A DNA stretch of 64,000 bases from Parietichytrium sp. I65-24A (lineage: Eukaryota > Sar > Bigyra > Thraustochytrida > Thraustochytriidae). The notes under the pieces were generated by a model. The model saw nothing but the letters and a program-made list of their open reading frames with translations, was not told the DNA's origin and made no database searches. This document shows positions 1 to 9,370 of the stretch, piece by piece (position 1 is the stretch's first letter; every line of letters begins with the position of its first letter). The position numbers and the translations under genes are program-made. The stretch spans positions 124,001 to 188,000 of the forward strand of contig BLSF01000036.1 in assembly GCA_012862575.1 (NCBI GenBank). The letters are read 5' to 3'.

Positions 1-707
1 GCGCGTTCGAAAGAATAGATGTTTGATCGAGAACAGAGAGTAGCTCCTTGGTGTCCGGCAACGGATCTCTGCTCTCGCCACTGGGCGACTGGTTGCTGCT
101 GGTTCATGCAATGATTTCGATTCGTGGATTTCCTGTTTGGTCGAAAGTCAAATATGATTGCGATGGCGAGCTCGTCAGAACGCCTTTGAACGTGCTGAGA
201 AAGAAATCTGGAAACGTTTGAGAGAGTCCGGTTTCGTGTTCTTGCATCTCCCACGACCGGAGCAAACTGCCACCACGATACATGAGCTGGCCAGGCATCA
301 AGGTCGCATGCTCCCTCGCTGGAAGCTGGCGAGAACAAGCTGTCATAGTCAGCATCAGCAAGACGTTTACATGCTCCACTGACGGGATACGGCCAAGTAC
401 TTGGCTCCCTAAATTAACACTCACCGCAGTGGCAGGTGACAAGTGACAACCTAAGCCAAAGTAAACGGACAAAAAGAGTCCTCACTCGGTGCCTCTTTGA
501 CTCCCCAGCTTGGACAAGCAACGCGTTTTTGCGCTGTGTTGCAGGCATTGCGAGCTTGTCAGCGTTCGCAATTTGGAGCTCTCTCGCGAGGCAGTCAGTC
601 CTCTGTCGCAGGCGGAATCGACCGCAACTCTGCACGGCGAGCCTGATAGACAACAACTCGCGCAGCCCACGGTGAGCGGAGCGGCACTGTCTTTTGCAGG
701 GAGGAAA
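1..707. other. Upstream region of CCDC40, no gene seen
   Basis: No frame here looks like a real protein. The stretch holds the presumed promoter and leader of the CCDC40 gene. The coiled-coil frame stays open upstream to about 510 but has no ATG before 708. The sequence between roughly 670 and 700 resembles a donor followed by an acceptor, but at about 30 bp it is too short for an intron of the size seen elsewhere in the window. Confidence 0.6.
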
Positions 708-3458
708 ATGGCGGACGATATCGAGTATGTCGCTGGCGAGCCGGACTCTCCAAGCTCTGCTTCGGACGACGAAATGGACGCGAGGAACACCACAGGAAAT
801 TTTGCCACTGAAGACGATGCGGAGGAAGCCGTGCGGGCCATTGGCCAGACGCCAATGCTTGAGAGCGTGCAAAAGATGCTCAAGGAGCAGCAGAGCAAAG
901 AGCTTCGCGAAAAGCAACTATATTTCACCGAGCTGGAAGATGACCTCAAAAGCAGCAGCAAATCAAGAGAAGGGCTCGGCGTCCAGCTATACAACCTTCA
1001 GCAGCAACTCGCGAATGCACAGCTCAAGCTCGAGGAAAGTCACCAAAAGTTCCAAGAGGTAACGCAGCTCAGGGTAACTTCGGAGGACGATGCTCGAGAA
1101 AGGAAGAAGCTCTTGGAGGCATTTGTAAAAGAGGCAAAGGTGGCCCAGGACAAATTGAAGACCGCAAAGCAAGAGGAGAATGAAGTGAAGCAAGCCGTCA
1201 AGCAAGTGGAGGCATTTCTAGAGGAGACTCGGGGTGAAATCGCGGTTATGCGTCGTGCCACTCACAAGACGGAGGAGGCAGTCGCAGAATTGGAGAAGAA
1301 GAAGGCTCAACAAGATTTGTTTATTGATCAAAAGGTTGAGCGTCTTGCTCAGCTCCAGGAGGAGATTGCCCTCATTGAAGCACAGCGCATGTCTCAGAAA
1401 ACAGAGACAGATATGGCGGAGAAAACGCTCCGCGAAGCCACTAAGGAAATGAGCTCCACAATTGTCGAGAAACGCCAAGTCGTTGCGCAATGGAACAGCA
1501 CGCTGATTGCGCTTTCCAAGCGAGACGAGGCTTACCAGTCCATGTTGGATGCCATCAAAGAAAAGCAGGAAGAGAAGCGCACAATAGTTAGTGAGATCGA
1601 GGGGTACCGGAAGAGTGCAGCCGAAGTACAAAGAGAAAGTGAGCTTCTCGTGGAGCGCAAGATCCGTCAGGAGCATGCACTCAAGCAGGTCGAGGAGAGC
1701 TTAGTCCAGCATGAACGAGCATATGGAAAATTGTCCGAGCGATTCTCTCTATCCAAAAAGGCGTTGGAGCAGCAGGACCTGGAGGCACGAAAGCTGAAAG
1801 GTGAACTGGGAAGCGTCACAAACAAGCTTAAATCATTGCAAAACCAAGTTCAGGTGGTTGATCGGAACCGTCATGCGCTTGAGCTCGAGTCGGCATCTTT
1901 GGTAAATGATCGCATCACAGCGACGAAAGCAACCAAAAACATGGGTCGCGAAGCAAGCAAGATTCAGAAGCAGGTGCAGTCCAAGGAGCTGGAACTTGCA
2001 AGCCTTGAGAACGAGATTTCTCGCGTAAAGATCGATAAGCTGACGACCGAAGCTCACGCTGAGCAGCTCGAACAAGAACGTGCAGAAAAGCTCGACGCGC
2101 TCAAGGAGAAAGACCGCCTAATTGAAAAATATAAAGTGGAGATCCGCCAGCGCCACGACCAAATTGAAAAGCGCGCATATGTCGTGGACAGGTTGAACCG
2201 GAAGCTCGAGAAGCTCACAGCAAACAAGGACGAGGCGGAATGTCTGGGACCTCTTGAAGCCACTATCAAGAACATCGGGAGGGAAACAGCCGCATTGACG
2301 GTTCAGAACCGCGAGCTAGAGCGCCAGTGGCTCAGACTTCAGACCGAGTTTGTGAAGGTTGTCAGCGAAATGGAAGAAGAGAACACGACTGTGCATGAGC
2401 TTAGCTCCACGGAAACGATTCTGATGCAGAAGAGGAAGCGCCTCGACAACAAGATCTCCACGCACGAAGCCGAGTTGAAGCAACTTGAAGTTCAAACGAA
2501 GCGTATGCACAATGACATGCACAAACTGAATGATTTGATCGCTCAACACCGCGGCAAACACGAGGAATTGGCAAACTCAAATGAGATTCTTCAAGCAGAG
2601 TTCATCGCCGAGTTAAAAGAGCTGGAAAAGCAGTCCGTTGAGGCTGAAGAGGCGATTGAAAAGTCTAAAATGGAGAAGCAGGGTCTTTTGGACGAGATCA
2701 TGGAGAGTGAGCGTCAGATCAAGCTTTGGGAGAAGAAGATTCAGCTTGAGAAGGAAACTCAGGAGGCGCTCGATCCCAGCGTTGGGCAGTCCGAGGTGAA
2801 GGCCATGGAGAAAGAAATTCACCGTATGCGAATTCGCCATGATACCCTTTTGCGAGAGCAAGAGCGCATGTTGAAAGAGATGGAAACTGCGATCTTAAAA
2901 CGAGAAACAATCGCTACTCGGAAGAAGGGAATGCAGAACAAGACTCAGACCCCAGCTGCGATGAAGAACAGAAACTCTGACGAAGCCATCGCGGAGATGA
3001 CCCAGGCCGATCTTCGCAAGAAACTTAAAAGGAGCCAGAAAGAGGCCAAAAAGTTTTCCAATGACTGCGTTCAGTACGAACAGAACATTGCCGAAAAGCT
3101 TCAGGAAAGTGAGAACATCAGCATGGAGCTTGAGAAGGCAAGCAACATTTTTGCGGCTGTAGAGAACGATATTACCGATCAAAAGCGCTCGATTAACGAA
3201 GCCCTCTACGAGAAGCAACGAAATGTCGAGCACATATCGAGGCTCCAGTCGATGGCAGACAAGTACTTGGACTTTTCACGGAACCCAACCGTGGAAGCTT
3301 CACTTTCTCAAGAGGAGGTCGATATCATGCTTGAGCAGTCCCATGACCAGTTGCAGACCATTGTTCACACCTTGAAGAAGATGTCGGCCAATCATCCGCA
3401 CCTTGAGGAAGTACTTTCTCGCGTGGCAAGACTTTTGGAGTTTGAAACCGGGCATTGA
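708..3458 (+). CDS. CCDC40: CCDC40-like axonemal 96-nm ruler protein
   Basis: This gene encodes a 916-residue, almost wholly coiled-coil protein. In ciliates, algae and animals CCDC40 pairs with CCDC39 along doublet microtubules and sets the 96-nm spacing of inner dynein arms and the dynein regulatory complex. The match rests on segments typical of CCDC40: a stretch starting GPLEATIKNIGRE followed by QRELERQWLRLQTE-type residues, and later a LLREQERMLKEMETAI segment followed by RRETIxTR-like residues (translated at about 2230-2350 and 2850-2920). The acidic N-terminus (DDIEYVAGEPDSPS) precedes the coils. The ATG at 708 is the first in frame; upstream codons of the open frame are non-ATG. There is no intron. 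The next gene is convergent. The CCDC39 partner is not in the window. Confidence 0.85.
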   Translation: MADDIEYVAGEPDSPSSASDDEMDARNTTGNFATEDDAEEAVRAIGQTPMLESVQKMLKEQQSKELREKQLYFTELEDDLKSSSKSREGLGVQLYNLQQQLANAQLKLEESHQKFQEVTQLRVTSEDDARERKKLLEAFVKEAKVAQDKLKTAKQEENEVKQAVKQVEAFLEETRGEIAVMRRATHKTEEAVAELEKKKAQQDLFIDQKVERLAQLQEEIALIEAQRMSQKTETDMAEKTLREATKEMSSTIVEKRQVVAQWNSTLIALSKRDEAYQSMLDAIKEKQEEKRTIVSEIEGYRKSAAEVQRESELLVERKIRQEHALKQVEESLVQHERAYGKLSERFSLSKKALEQQDLEARKLKGELGSVTNKLKSLQNQVQVVDRNRHALELESASLVNDRITATKATKNMGREASKIQKQVQSKELELASLENEISRVKIDKLTTEAHAEQLEQERAEKLDALKEKDRLIEKYKVEIRQRHDQIEKRAYVVDRLNRKLEKLTANKDEAECLGPLEATIKNIGRETAALTVQNRELERQWLRLQTEFVKVVSEMEEENTTVHELSSTETILMQKRKRLDNKISTHEAELKQLEVQTKRMHNDMHKLNDLIAQHRGKHEELANSNEILQAEFIAELKELEKQSVEAEEAIEKSKMEKQGLLDEIMESERQIKLWEKKIQLEKETQEALDPSVGQSEVKAMEKEIHRMRIRHDTLLREQERMLKEMETAILKRETIATRKKGMQNKTQTPAAMKNRNSDEAIAEMTQADLRKKLKRSQKEAKKFSNDCVQYEQNIAEKLQESENISMELEKASNIFAAVENDITDQKRSINEALYEKQRNVEHISRLQSMADKYLDFSRNPTVEASLSQEEVDIMLEQSHDQLQTIVHTLKKMSANHPHLEEVLSRVARLLEFETGH

Positions 3459-3631
3459 AAGTAGCTTTCTCTCATCTATTATCTCGCGACTGTGTGTACA
3501 ATAGCTTTTAAGCATCTTTGGAAGAAAAAAGTATGACTCGCTTTACTTGCGTTCCCCAGATTTGTTATTGAGAGACACTTGCTTCATGCATGTGTTGCAT
3601 GGAAGCACTCGGTTCTTTCTAATGCACTGAC

Positions 3632-5092
3632 TTATAGTTCATCCCGGCCATCGTCCTCTCTGATGCCATCTTCGTCATCCTCGCCATCATATTCATCATA
3701 TTCGTCGCCACCTTCTTCATCCTCATCATCATCATCATCTTCATCTTCATCATCGTCTTCTTCTTCTTCTTCGTCATCGTCGTTGTCGTCCTCCTCTACC
3801 TCGCCATAGTCTTCGATCTCCTCATCCTCAGTCCGTGGTACCTCGCTTGTATACCACGTTGAGTTTGCGCCATACTCCCGGTAATGGAAAAAAACGTTGG
3901 CGTAATAATCTCCTTTCAGAGCGAGTGGCCTGCCGTGGAGGCAACGCGCACTTTCATAATACATTGCATCCCCATCGGCCATAGGCGAATGCTGTGTTTT
4001 CCCGTTCACGTCGACGATTTCGAGTTCCCAATCTTCTTCTAGATCGTCTGCCTGCTCGACATTGATAATTGCCGACACTGCATGTGTGGCCTCCCGATCA
4101 ACGTGGTTCATCAATCTTGCACCACGGTAATAAGTTCGGATGCCATACAAATCCGTTGGCTCAAGAGCCACCTGGCTCCACTCCTCCAGATAAGGTCGCA
4201 GCATCTCGTGCCATTTTTCTTTCAGGGTGAACGAGGGGGGCACCATGGTCGGCGTAGACTCCCAATAATTGACGTAGATGCCTCTTCCTGCCCACGCCTC
4301 AAAGAAACGCTGACCTCGGTTCACTGTCCAGTAGCGGCGTATGTCTGCCATGAGCTCGCGGGGGGCTCTTGTGCGTTTGTACCCTGTTTTGGTGTAGTTT
4401 CGCTTAATTCGAGACGCGCGCCAGTCTTCAAGCTTCTTGAGGCTGTCGTACTCTGCCTGGGTGGGCTCCTCACGCATTCCGGCTTGATCGCGGTAGTTTC
4501 CAATTCGGAAAAATTGGTCAGTCTCCACCACGTACTCTAACTCCGTGTTGTTCCGCCAACGCAGTACGAACTCGTGCCCAATGTAGGTGTTTCTCCACTC
4601 CGTCGCTCGCTCGCCCACGCCGAGAGTACCCACTGGTACCAGGTCTCCATTATGACTGCGCCAAAACATTTCGAGTGGACCATCTCCAAAGTTCACCCAT
4701 CCCACGTCCACATGCAAAAATGCTGCGGCAAATTCCTCTACCGAATCAATTTCAAGCAGCTTCTGGTAAAGCACATCCACATCAGCCACCGCAGTGCCTA
4801 CTTTGATCATCACAGCAAGCGGTTTACTCCCAAAAACTTCTTGAAACCACTTGGCGTCGGCACTTCTGACTTGCACAAGCCTCTCATCAAAACTCAAATA
4901 GTCTTTCACGACTCGAAAAACCTCTTCGTCCGATGCAAGAACCACATTCTTGTCCACAATTCCGTCTCCATCGGCATCCAAATCATGCGAGCTTTCAACA
5001 ATCTTCCCAAGCGAGCTTTCAGAGTCAGTACTCACTACGGCCAAGCCCAGCACCGCCACCAGGCACGCCGCTGCGTTTCCTAACAACATCAT
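3632..5092 (-). CDS. ER prolyl-hydroxylase-like 2OG dioxygenase with VHL-beta-like domain
   Basis: The product has 486 residues. It begins with a hydrophobic signal peptide (about 1-20), then a Ca-loop-like segment DLDADGDGIVDK (37-48) and a thioredoxin-like or unassigned region. At about 128-198 lies a stretch resembling the VHL beta domain, with NTYIGHEFVLR aligning to the RGHLWLF region of VHL. The 2-oxoglutarate/Fe(II) dioxygenase core follows: HVD at 330-332, the distal His at 386 (CLHGR) and a likely 2OG-binding Lys at 393, as in P4H enzymes. The tail is a long Asp/Glu run encoded by GAT/GAA-type triplets (3690-3800) ending in RDEL, an ER-retrieval signal. It probably hydroxylates proline or a related residue on secretory proteins. 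VHL itself binds hydroxyproline, so the fusion could couple writing and reading; that is inference. Single exon; the ATG at 5090-5092 is clear. Confidence 0.75.
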   Translation of the reverse strand: MMLLGNAAACLVAVLGLAVVSTDSESSLGKIVESSHDLDADGDGIVDKNVVLASDEEVFRVVKDYLSFDERLVQVRSADAKWFQEVFGSKPLAVMIKVGTAVADVDVLYQKLLEIDSVEEFAAAFLHVDVGWVNFGDGPLEMFWRSHNGDLVPVGTLGVGERATEWRNTYIGHEFVLRWRNNTELEYVVETDQFFRIGNYRDQAGMREEPTQAEYDSLKKLEDWRASRIKRNYTKTGYKRTRAPRELMADIRRYWTVNRGQRFFEAWAGRGIYVNYWESTPTMVPPSFTLKEKWHEMLRPYLEEWSQVALEPTDLYGIRTYYRGARLMNHVDREATHAVSAIINVEQADDLEEDWELEIVDVNGKTQHSPMADGDAMYYESARCLHGRPLALKGDYYANVFFHYREYGANSTWYTSEVPRTEDEEIEDYGEVEEDDNDDDEEEEEDDDEDEDDDDDEDEEGGDEYDEYDGEDDEDGIREDDGRDEL

Positions 5093-5687
5093 CGCGTGCC
5101 TCTAACCAGACGTGTGCCAAAGTAAAAAGCTATTGCTTTCTCGTCTATCCCTCAAGCAGTCCCAAAATAACGACGCTGTCCCTTTTGGAACTCGCAAAAG
5201 TGTGGTACCGGTACAGTACTGTACCCGAAGTCTATCCAACGCATAGCGAGCGGGACGATAATTTGCCGTAGTGTCTCTCAGTACTTATTTTAAGGTCTCG
5301 TAGCAGTACCATAGTAGTGGCCTAACTAGCGAGCATCCACATTATTTATTCCAAATTCCGAGGGAGATTTCTTGATCGGGGAACTCTCTATTTTCGCGAA
5401 AGCATTTCTCACCACGTTCGCGGAAGGTGTCTCCTTCTGTTTGTCTCCCTCTGCTTTCCATGGACAGAATTCAGAATTCAGAATTCAGAATTCACTGTCA
5501 GAGTTTGGAACATAGTTTTCCTTCTTCTGAGAGTGCGCGAGCCATGTGGAAGCTGCGCGTACTCACAGTCAGTACCAACCCACTGGGACGATAACGTGGG
5601 GACTCACATAATCGCATAGTTGTATAGTTGCACAGTTGCATAGTTGCATAGTTGCATAGTTGCAAGCAAGCTGCGGGGCATTTGGAG
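5093..5687. promoter_or_regulatory. Divergent promoter region with two short tandem repeats
   Basis: This 595-bp gap separates two divergently transcribed genes. It contains the 10-bp palindrome GTACCGGTAC at 5205-5214, a 4 x 7-bp AGAATTC repeat at 5466-5493, the 11-mer CACAGTCAGTA at 5564-5574, and an 8-bp repeat (GCATAGTT, about 6 units, 5614-5664) ending 24 bp before the downstream ATG. No gene is seen. Confidence 0.5.
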
Positions 5688-8600
5688 ATGGCAGAATGGG
5701 CAGGTGCGTTGGGAGTCATCCTCCGTGGGAAATACTCGCGAAGCGAGTGGTCGCGTGAAAGTGGGGCTCTTGGAAGCGCTTTGCGGATTTTGAGAACTCA
5801 CTTAGATGCAGCAGATTGCAAAGATTGCAAAGATGCGCAACACGGCCGAGGACTGAAGGCTGCTGACGGTGTGGAAATGACGCCAGGGAGCGGGAAAGAT
5901 GAAGACAATGATGATCGAGTGCAGGTGGCGATGGAGATAGTGAAAGCGATCGTATCTCGAGCTGCAGCAGGAGATAGCTCAAATGCGAGGAAGCTGGTTC
6001 GATGGATGGCCAAGAACTGGCCGGCGATGCTTGCGTCCGGGATTGCTCAGATCTTTGTGAGTGAGGATGGTGACTTGCAACCTTCGCTTCAAAATGAACT
6101 TGGGGTGATACAATTGGCAACTGGGTTGTTCGCACTTGAGCAGAAGGTCCTCACGGAGAACGTATCGTCGATGCGCGAAGAGCTGACAAAGTCTTTAGCC
6201 TTCTGTCTATCCGATGTAGCTCGGAAACGGAGTTTTAAGGGACCTGAAAATAGGTTTGCCCAGCCAACGCAGTTAGCAATTGCCGCGGGTGATTTGTTTG
6301 TGGAGACGGTGATGTATTCTTCCGCAAGGCCGCAGTCTTCGCCGCGCGACGAGAGTGCGGAGAATGAATGGGCAGCTTTTGTTTGGAACTTGCGGCCATA
6401 TTTGCTAGACTACCTGAATCTACTTCGCGACTGGAACCTGTCAACGGGGACGCCGAGGACACACATCTACATTCTTGGGCTGCAGGACCTAATCGACACA
6501 CTCGAACTGTTTGGTAAGCTGCGCGAATATTCAGTGGGTGCTGGCTTGGCTCTCTGTGCTCATGTAGCATCTACGCAAGGGACTTTAACAAGTTCCTGCT
6601 TTGCAACCTCCCCGGATGCTGAGGATATGGTGAACGAAATTCAGATTTGTGCAAGGGAACTCAATTCGACTCCGCTTGGTCAAGAGCTCGGAACTGATGA
6701 GGCGGATCAGCTGAAAAAGGAACATCTGGAAGAGATTGTGCGGATCCAGCTTCGAAGACTTTGTTTGGCTCTCGGCAGGTGTTTGCTGTCCAGAGGAGCA
6801 GACGACACGATAACGAGCCGCATTGCAGAAATCCCGCTTGCCGCTGTTTCCAAGCAACTCTCCAGGTCAAAGCCAGCGACGACAAACATGGCAGTTCGGA
6901 TCTTTGCGCGGTGCCTAGACGCCGTGCTACGTATCACTTCAGGTGAAGGCAAAGTAGCAGCGACGGAGCGTGAGCGCCGTATTATGGGTGCTTATAGCCC
7001 AATGCTGGACATGCTAAAGGACAAGGACGTCGCATCGGGTTGTTCGGCCCAGGTTCTCGCTCATGGACTTGTAAATTACCCAGAGAACCTCTTGCCCGAG
7101 ATTCTTGGGCTCTTGGCGCAGTGGCGCCAGAGCAAGAGCGAGCAACTTGTACGCAATGCCCTCACAGTCGTATCAGAGTACATCTCGCTGAAGCTCCAGG
7201 ATGGGCAGCAGTCTATGCGCGACACTGTCTTTGTCGAGGAGCTGGTGGCCCGCGTTTTCGATGTACTTCAAAGCGAGACTTTTGCTTTAAGAAACCCTGC
7301 CGGAATGGTATTGGGCAAATTCGATGCCGAGTTTATCGTTCCGCATCTTTGCACCAAAATTGTGCGCCAAGGCCAAAGTCAAACAGACTCTCCAGAAGCT
7401 CGCACGTTGAGTCTGTTTGCTTTGGTGGAGGTCTTCAAACACCAGCGAGATGCACTGAAAGTATTCGACGTGTTTTTAAGTTTCGTGCTGGAAGAGAAGA
7501 TGAAGTCTCAAGCCACCAACCTAAACGGCGACAGTCTCGGTCCAAATGTCCAATCCCTGCTTGAAACCGCTCCGCGCTGGGGGGGCGTAATTCCCGAACA
7601 CGTGTGGCAGTCTTTGAGTCAGCGGATTGCGTTGCGGATGCTTGATCAACCAAACGAGCCCGTGATTGTCGGACTCGTTAGAAGATTGTCGCCATTCTTG
7701 ACAAAGTACGGGGAGTCCGCAGTGAGCCAAGTTGTCTTGAAGAGGATGAGGGACCAGCGCGAACTGACCGAGGGTGATCTTTCAAGTGACAGCCCATCAG
7801 ATGCAGTGCAAATGATGTTATTTGACAGGCTATCGCCACTTTTATTTCTCCGTATGCTGCCAATTTCGTTTTTCTCTGAATTGCGCAACCCTATGTCTTT
7901 GCAACTTCTCCTCTTGCGTCGCACACTGGCCCTTTACGAGTTTAAAGAAATCCGGCAAATGTCTATGGAAGTGCTTTCGCGCTTTCCATTGTCGATCGTT
8001 TGGCCAATTCTCAACTCTTTGCTGGAAAGCTTTTTACTCGCAGACGACGCTAGTCCCGCCCAAAATAATTTGCCAGAAGTACTTGAAAATGTGATAGAGG
8101 AACTTGGGAACAGCCAAAGCAACGAAGCGATGTTTCCCTGTGATGTGAGGATGGCCAAAGCAGTTGTGTATGGCATGTGTCACGGGATAGCTACGCATGC
8201 AGACGACAACGTGACCGTTCCAGAAAGTTCCATTGAACTTTTGGTCCGTGTAGTGTCTATTCCGGTGTCAGATTCCGATAATGAAGTTCTCCAGTTGCAG
8301 CAAGGGGCTATGCAATGTCTGGCTTTGCAGGTGGCAGCACGTGCCAAAAACTGGTTTTCTATTGAGAAAGACCGGTGGAAATCCAACTCAAAGCAGCTTG
8401 TGTCCGTTATTGAGGAGGACCAAGAGCCTGACGCGGAGATCCTTTCTGGCAGCGAGAAAGACTCTGGCGTGTTGGTTTGTGGTCCTCCTATGCTCCAGAT
8501 TTTACTCGAAAAGCTGACTGACCGCGAGAGAAAAATTTCGGTCAGTGCTCAGATTTGTCTCTGCAACGCCATAATCCTGGCAGTTCGAATGCGTGCTCAA

Positions 8601-9131
8601 GAGGCGGGGGCGATGCCAGTACAAAACCCCGGTAGCGAAGGCAGTACGTCAAATGTAACGAAGGAAGACGAGGATAAGGCGTTCGCAGTTCTTGGCATAG
8701 CATCGGTGAGCTTGGCTCATACAATCTCTGCTTACCTCCAGTCAGCCTTCACGGCGGGGCTGTCCCAGAACAATGCCAAGCTATTTGCTGCCTGCCTGCA
8801 ATTGATTTTTAGCATACTGTTGCTCCGAAACAAGCTCCTTGTTGAGGAAAGCAATACCAGGTTCAAGGAGACGACAGCACCGAAGGTAATCGCTTCGCCC
8901 CTTGCCAATGAGCTTAGTGCTCTCGCTCTCGGCGCGCTGGACGAGAAGGAGCCTGTCGTACGTGTGTCTGCTCTCAAACTAGCTGGTGTCGTGCTGTCTC
9001 TGCCCTCCGATGTTCAGATCTCAGATGGAGTGTTTGGTAGTTTTGTTGCAAAGCTGCGAGGCATTTCGAATGTTGATCCAAATATTGAATGTCGAAAGCT
9101 TGCAGAAAATTTGTTAAACTCCCTTGAATGA
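5688..9131 (+). CDS. Large helical-repeat (HEAT/ARM-like) protein, unrecognised
   Basis: This is one intronless frame of 1147 residues from the first in-frame ATG at 5688; upstream codons of the open frame are non-ATG. The composition is that of an alpha-solenoid: leucine- and alanine-rich amphipathic helices throughout, few prolines, no signal peptide, no clear membrane span and no catalytic motif. The last ~100 residues contain a typical HEAT-like pair (ANELSALALGALDEKEPVVR, then SALKLAGVVLSL). I considered TANGO6/RTP1, DNAAF5, TTI-family proteins and Ecm29, but could not match any with confidence. A scaffold or assembly role is likely from the fold class only. An 8-bp tandem repeat sits immediately upstream of the start. 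Confidence 0.8.
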   Translation: MAEWAGALGVILRGKYSRSEWSRESGALGSALRILRTHLDAADCKDCKDAQHGRGLKAADGVEMTPGSGKDEDNDDRVQVAMEIVKAIVSRAAAGDSSNARKLVRWMAKNWPAMLASGIAQIFVSEDGDLQPSLQNELGVIQLATGLFALEQKVLTENVSSMREELTKSLAFCLSDVARKRSFKGPENRFAQPTQLAIAAGDLFVETVMYSSARPQSSPRDESAENEWAAFVWNLRPYLLDYLNLLRDWNLSTGTPRTHIYILGLQDLIDTLELFGKLREYSVGAGLALCAHVASTQGTLTSSCFATSPDAEDMVNEIQICARELNSTPLGQELGTDEADQLKKEHLEEIVRIQLRRLCLALGRCLLSRGADDTITSRIAEIPLAAVSKQLSRSKPATTNMAVRIFARCLDAVLRITSGEGKVAATERERRIMGAYSPMLDMLKDKDVASGCSAQVLAHGLVNYPENLLPEILGLLAQWRQSKSEQLVRNALTVVSEYISLKLQDGQQSMRDTVFVEELVARVFDVLQSETFALRNPAGMVLGKFDAEFIVPHLCTKIVRQGQSQTDSPEARTLSLFALVEVFKHQRDALKVFDVFLSFVLEEKMKSQATNLNGDSLGPNVQSLLETAPRWGGVIPEHVWQSLSQRIALRMLDQPNEPVIVGLVRRLSPFLTKYGESAVSQVVLKRMRDQRELTEGDLSSDSPSDAVQMMLFDRLSPLLFLRMLPISFFSELRNPMSLQLLLLRRTLALYEFKEIRQMSMEVLSRFPLSIVWPILNSLLESFLLADDASPAQNNLPEVLENVIEELGNSQSNEAMFPCDVRMAKAVVYGMCHGIATHADDNVTVPESSIELLVRVVSIPVSDSDNEVLQLQQGAMQCLALQVAARAKNWFSIEKDRWKSNSKQLVSVIEEDQEPDAEILSGSEKDSGVLVCGPPMLQILLEKLTDRERKISVSAQICLCNAIILAVRMRAQEAGAMPVQNPGSEGSTSNVTKEDEDKAFAVLGIASVSLAHTISAYLQSAFTAGLSQNNAKLFAACLQLIFSILLLRNKLLVEESNTRFKETTAPKVIASPLANELSALALGALDEKEPVVRVSALKLAGVVLSLPSDVQISDGVFGSFVAKLRGISNVDPNIECRKLAENLLNSLE

Positions 9132-9370
9132 TATTTGAATGCCGGTACTGCAGCGCCGACTCAAAAGAAAGGAAGCGATGTTGTATGCTGGGTCGCCGCT
9201 TTACGCCTTGATTCTATCTCCTTGATTGCAAGATCATTAATTAAAGGTAAGAAAAGAAAAGTACAAATTTGCTTTTTTGCTATCACTTCGCAAACCTCAT
9301 CCCAAATGAAACGCTCGCCAACAAATGACTTTGGAAGACACGGCCAGAAGAAGCAAGTGGTTTCTTCTAG
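9132..9370. other. Convergent intergenic spacer
   Basis: A short spacer between the 3' ends of the helical-repeat gene and the cyclin Y gene. No gene or strong repeat is seen. Confidence 0.5.

Noticed and set aside
670-700. Possible 5' leader intron before CCDC40
   Set aside because: The donor- and acceptor-like words are only about 30 bp apart, too short compared with the 68-143 bp introns that are well supported here.
3690-3800. A long TCT/TCA/TCG trinucleotide run that reads as poly-Ser on the plus strand
   Set aside because: It is the antisense of the Asp/Glu-rich tail of the 2OG hydroxylase gene, not a separate repeat locus or gene.
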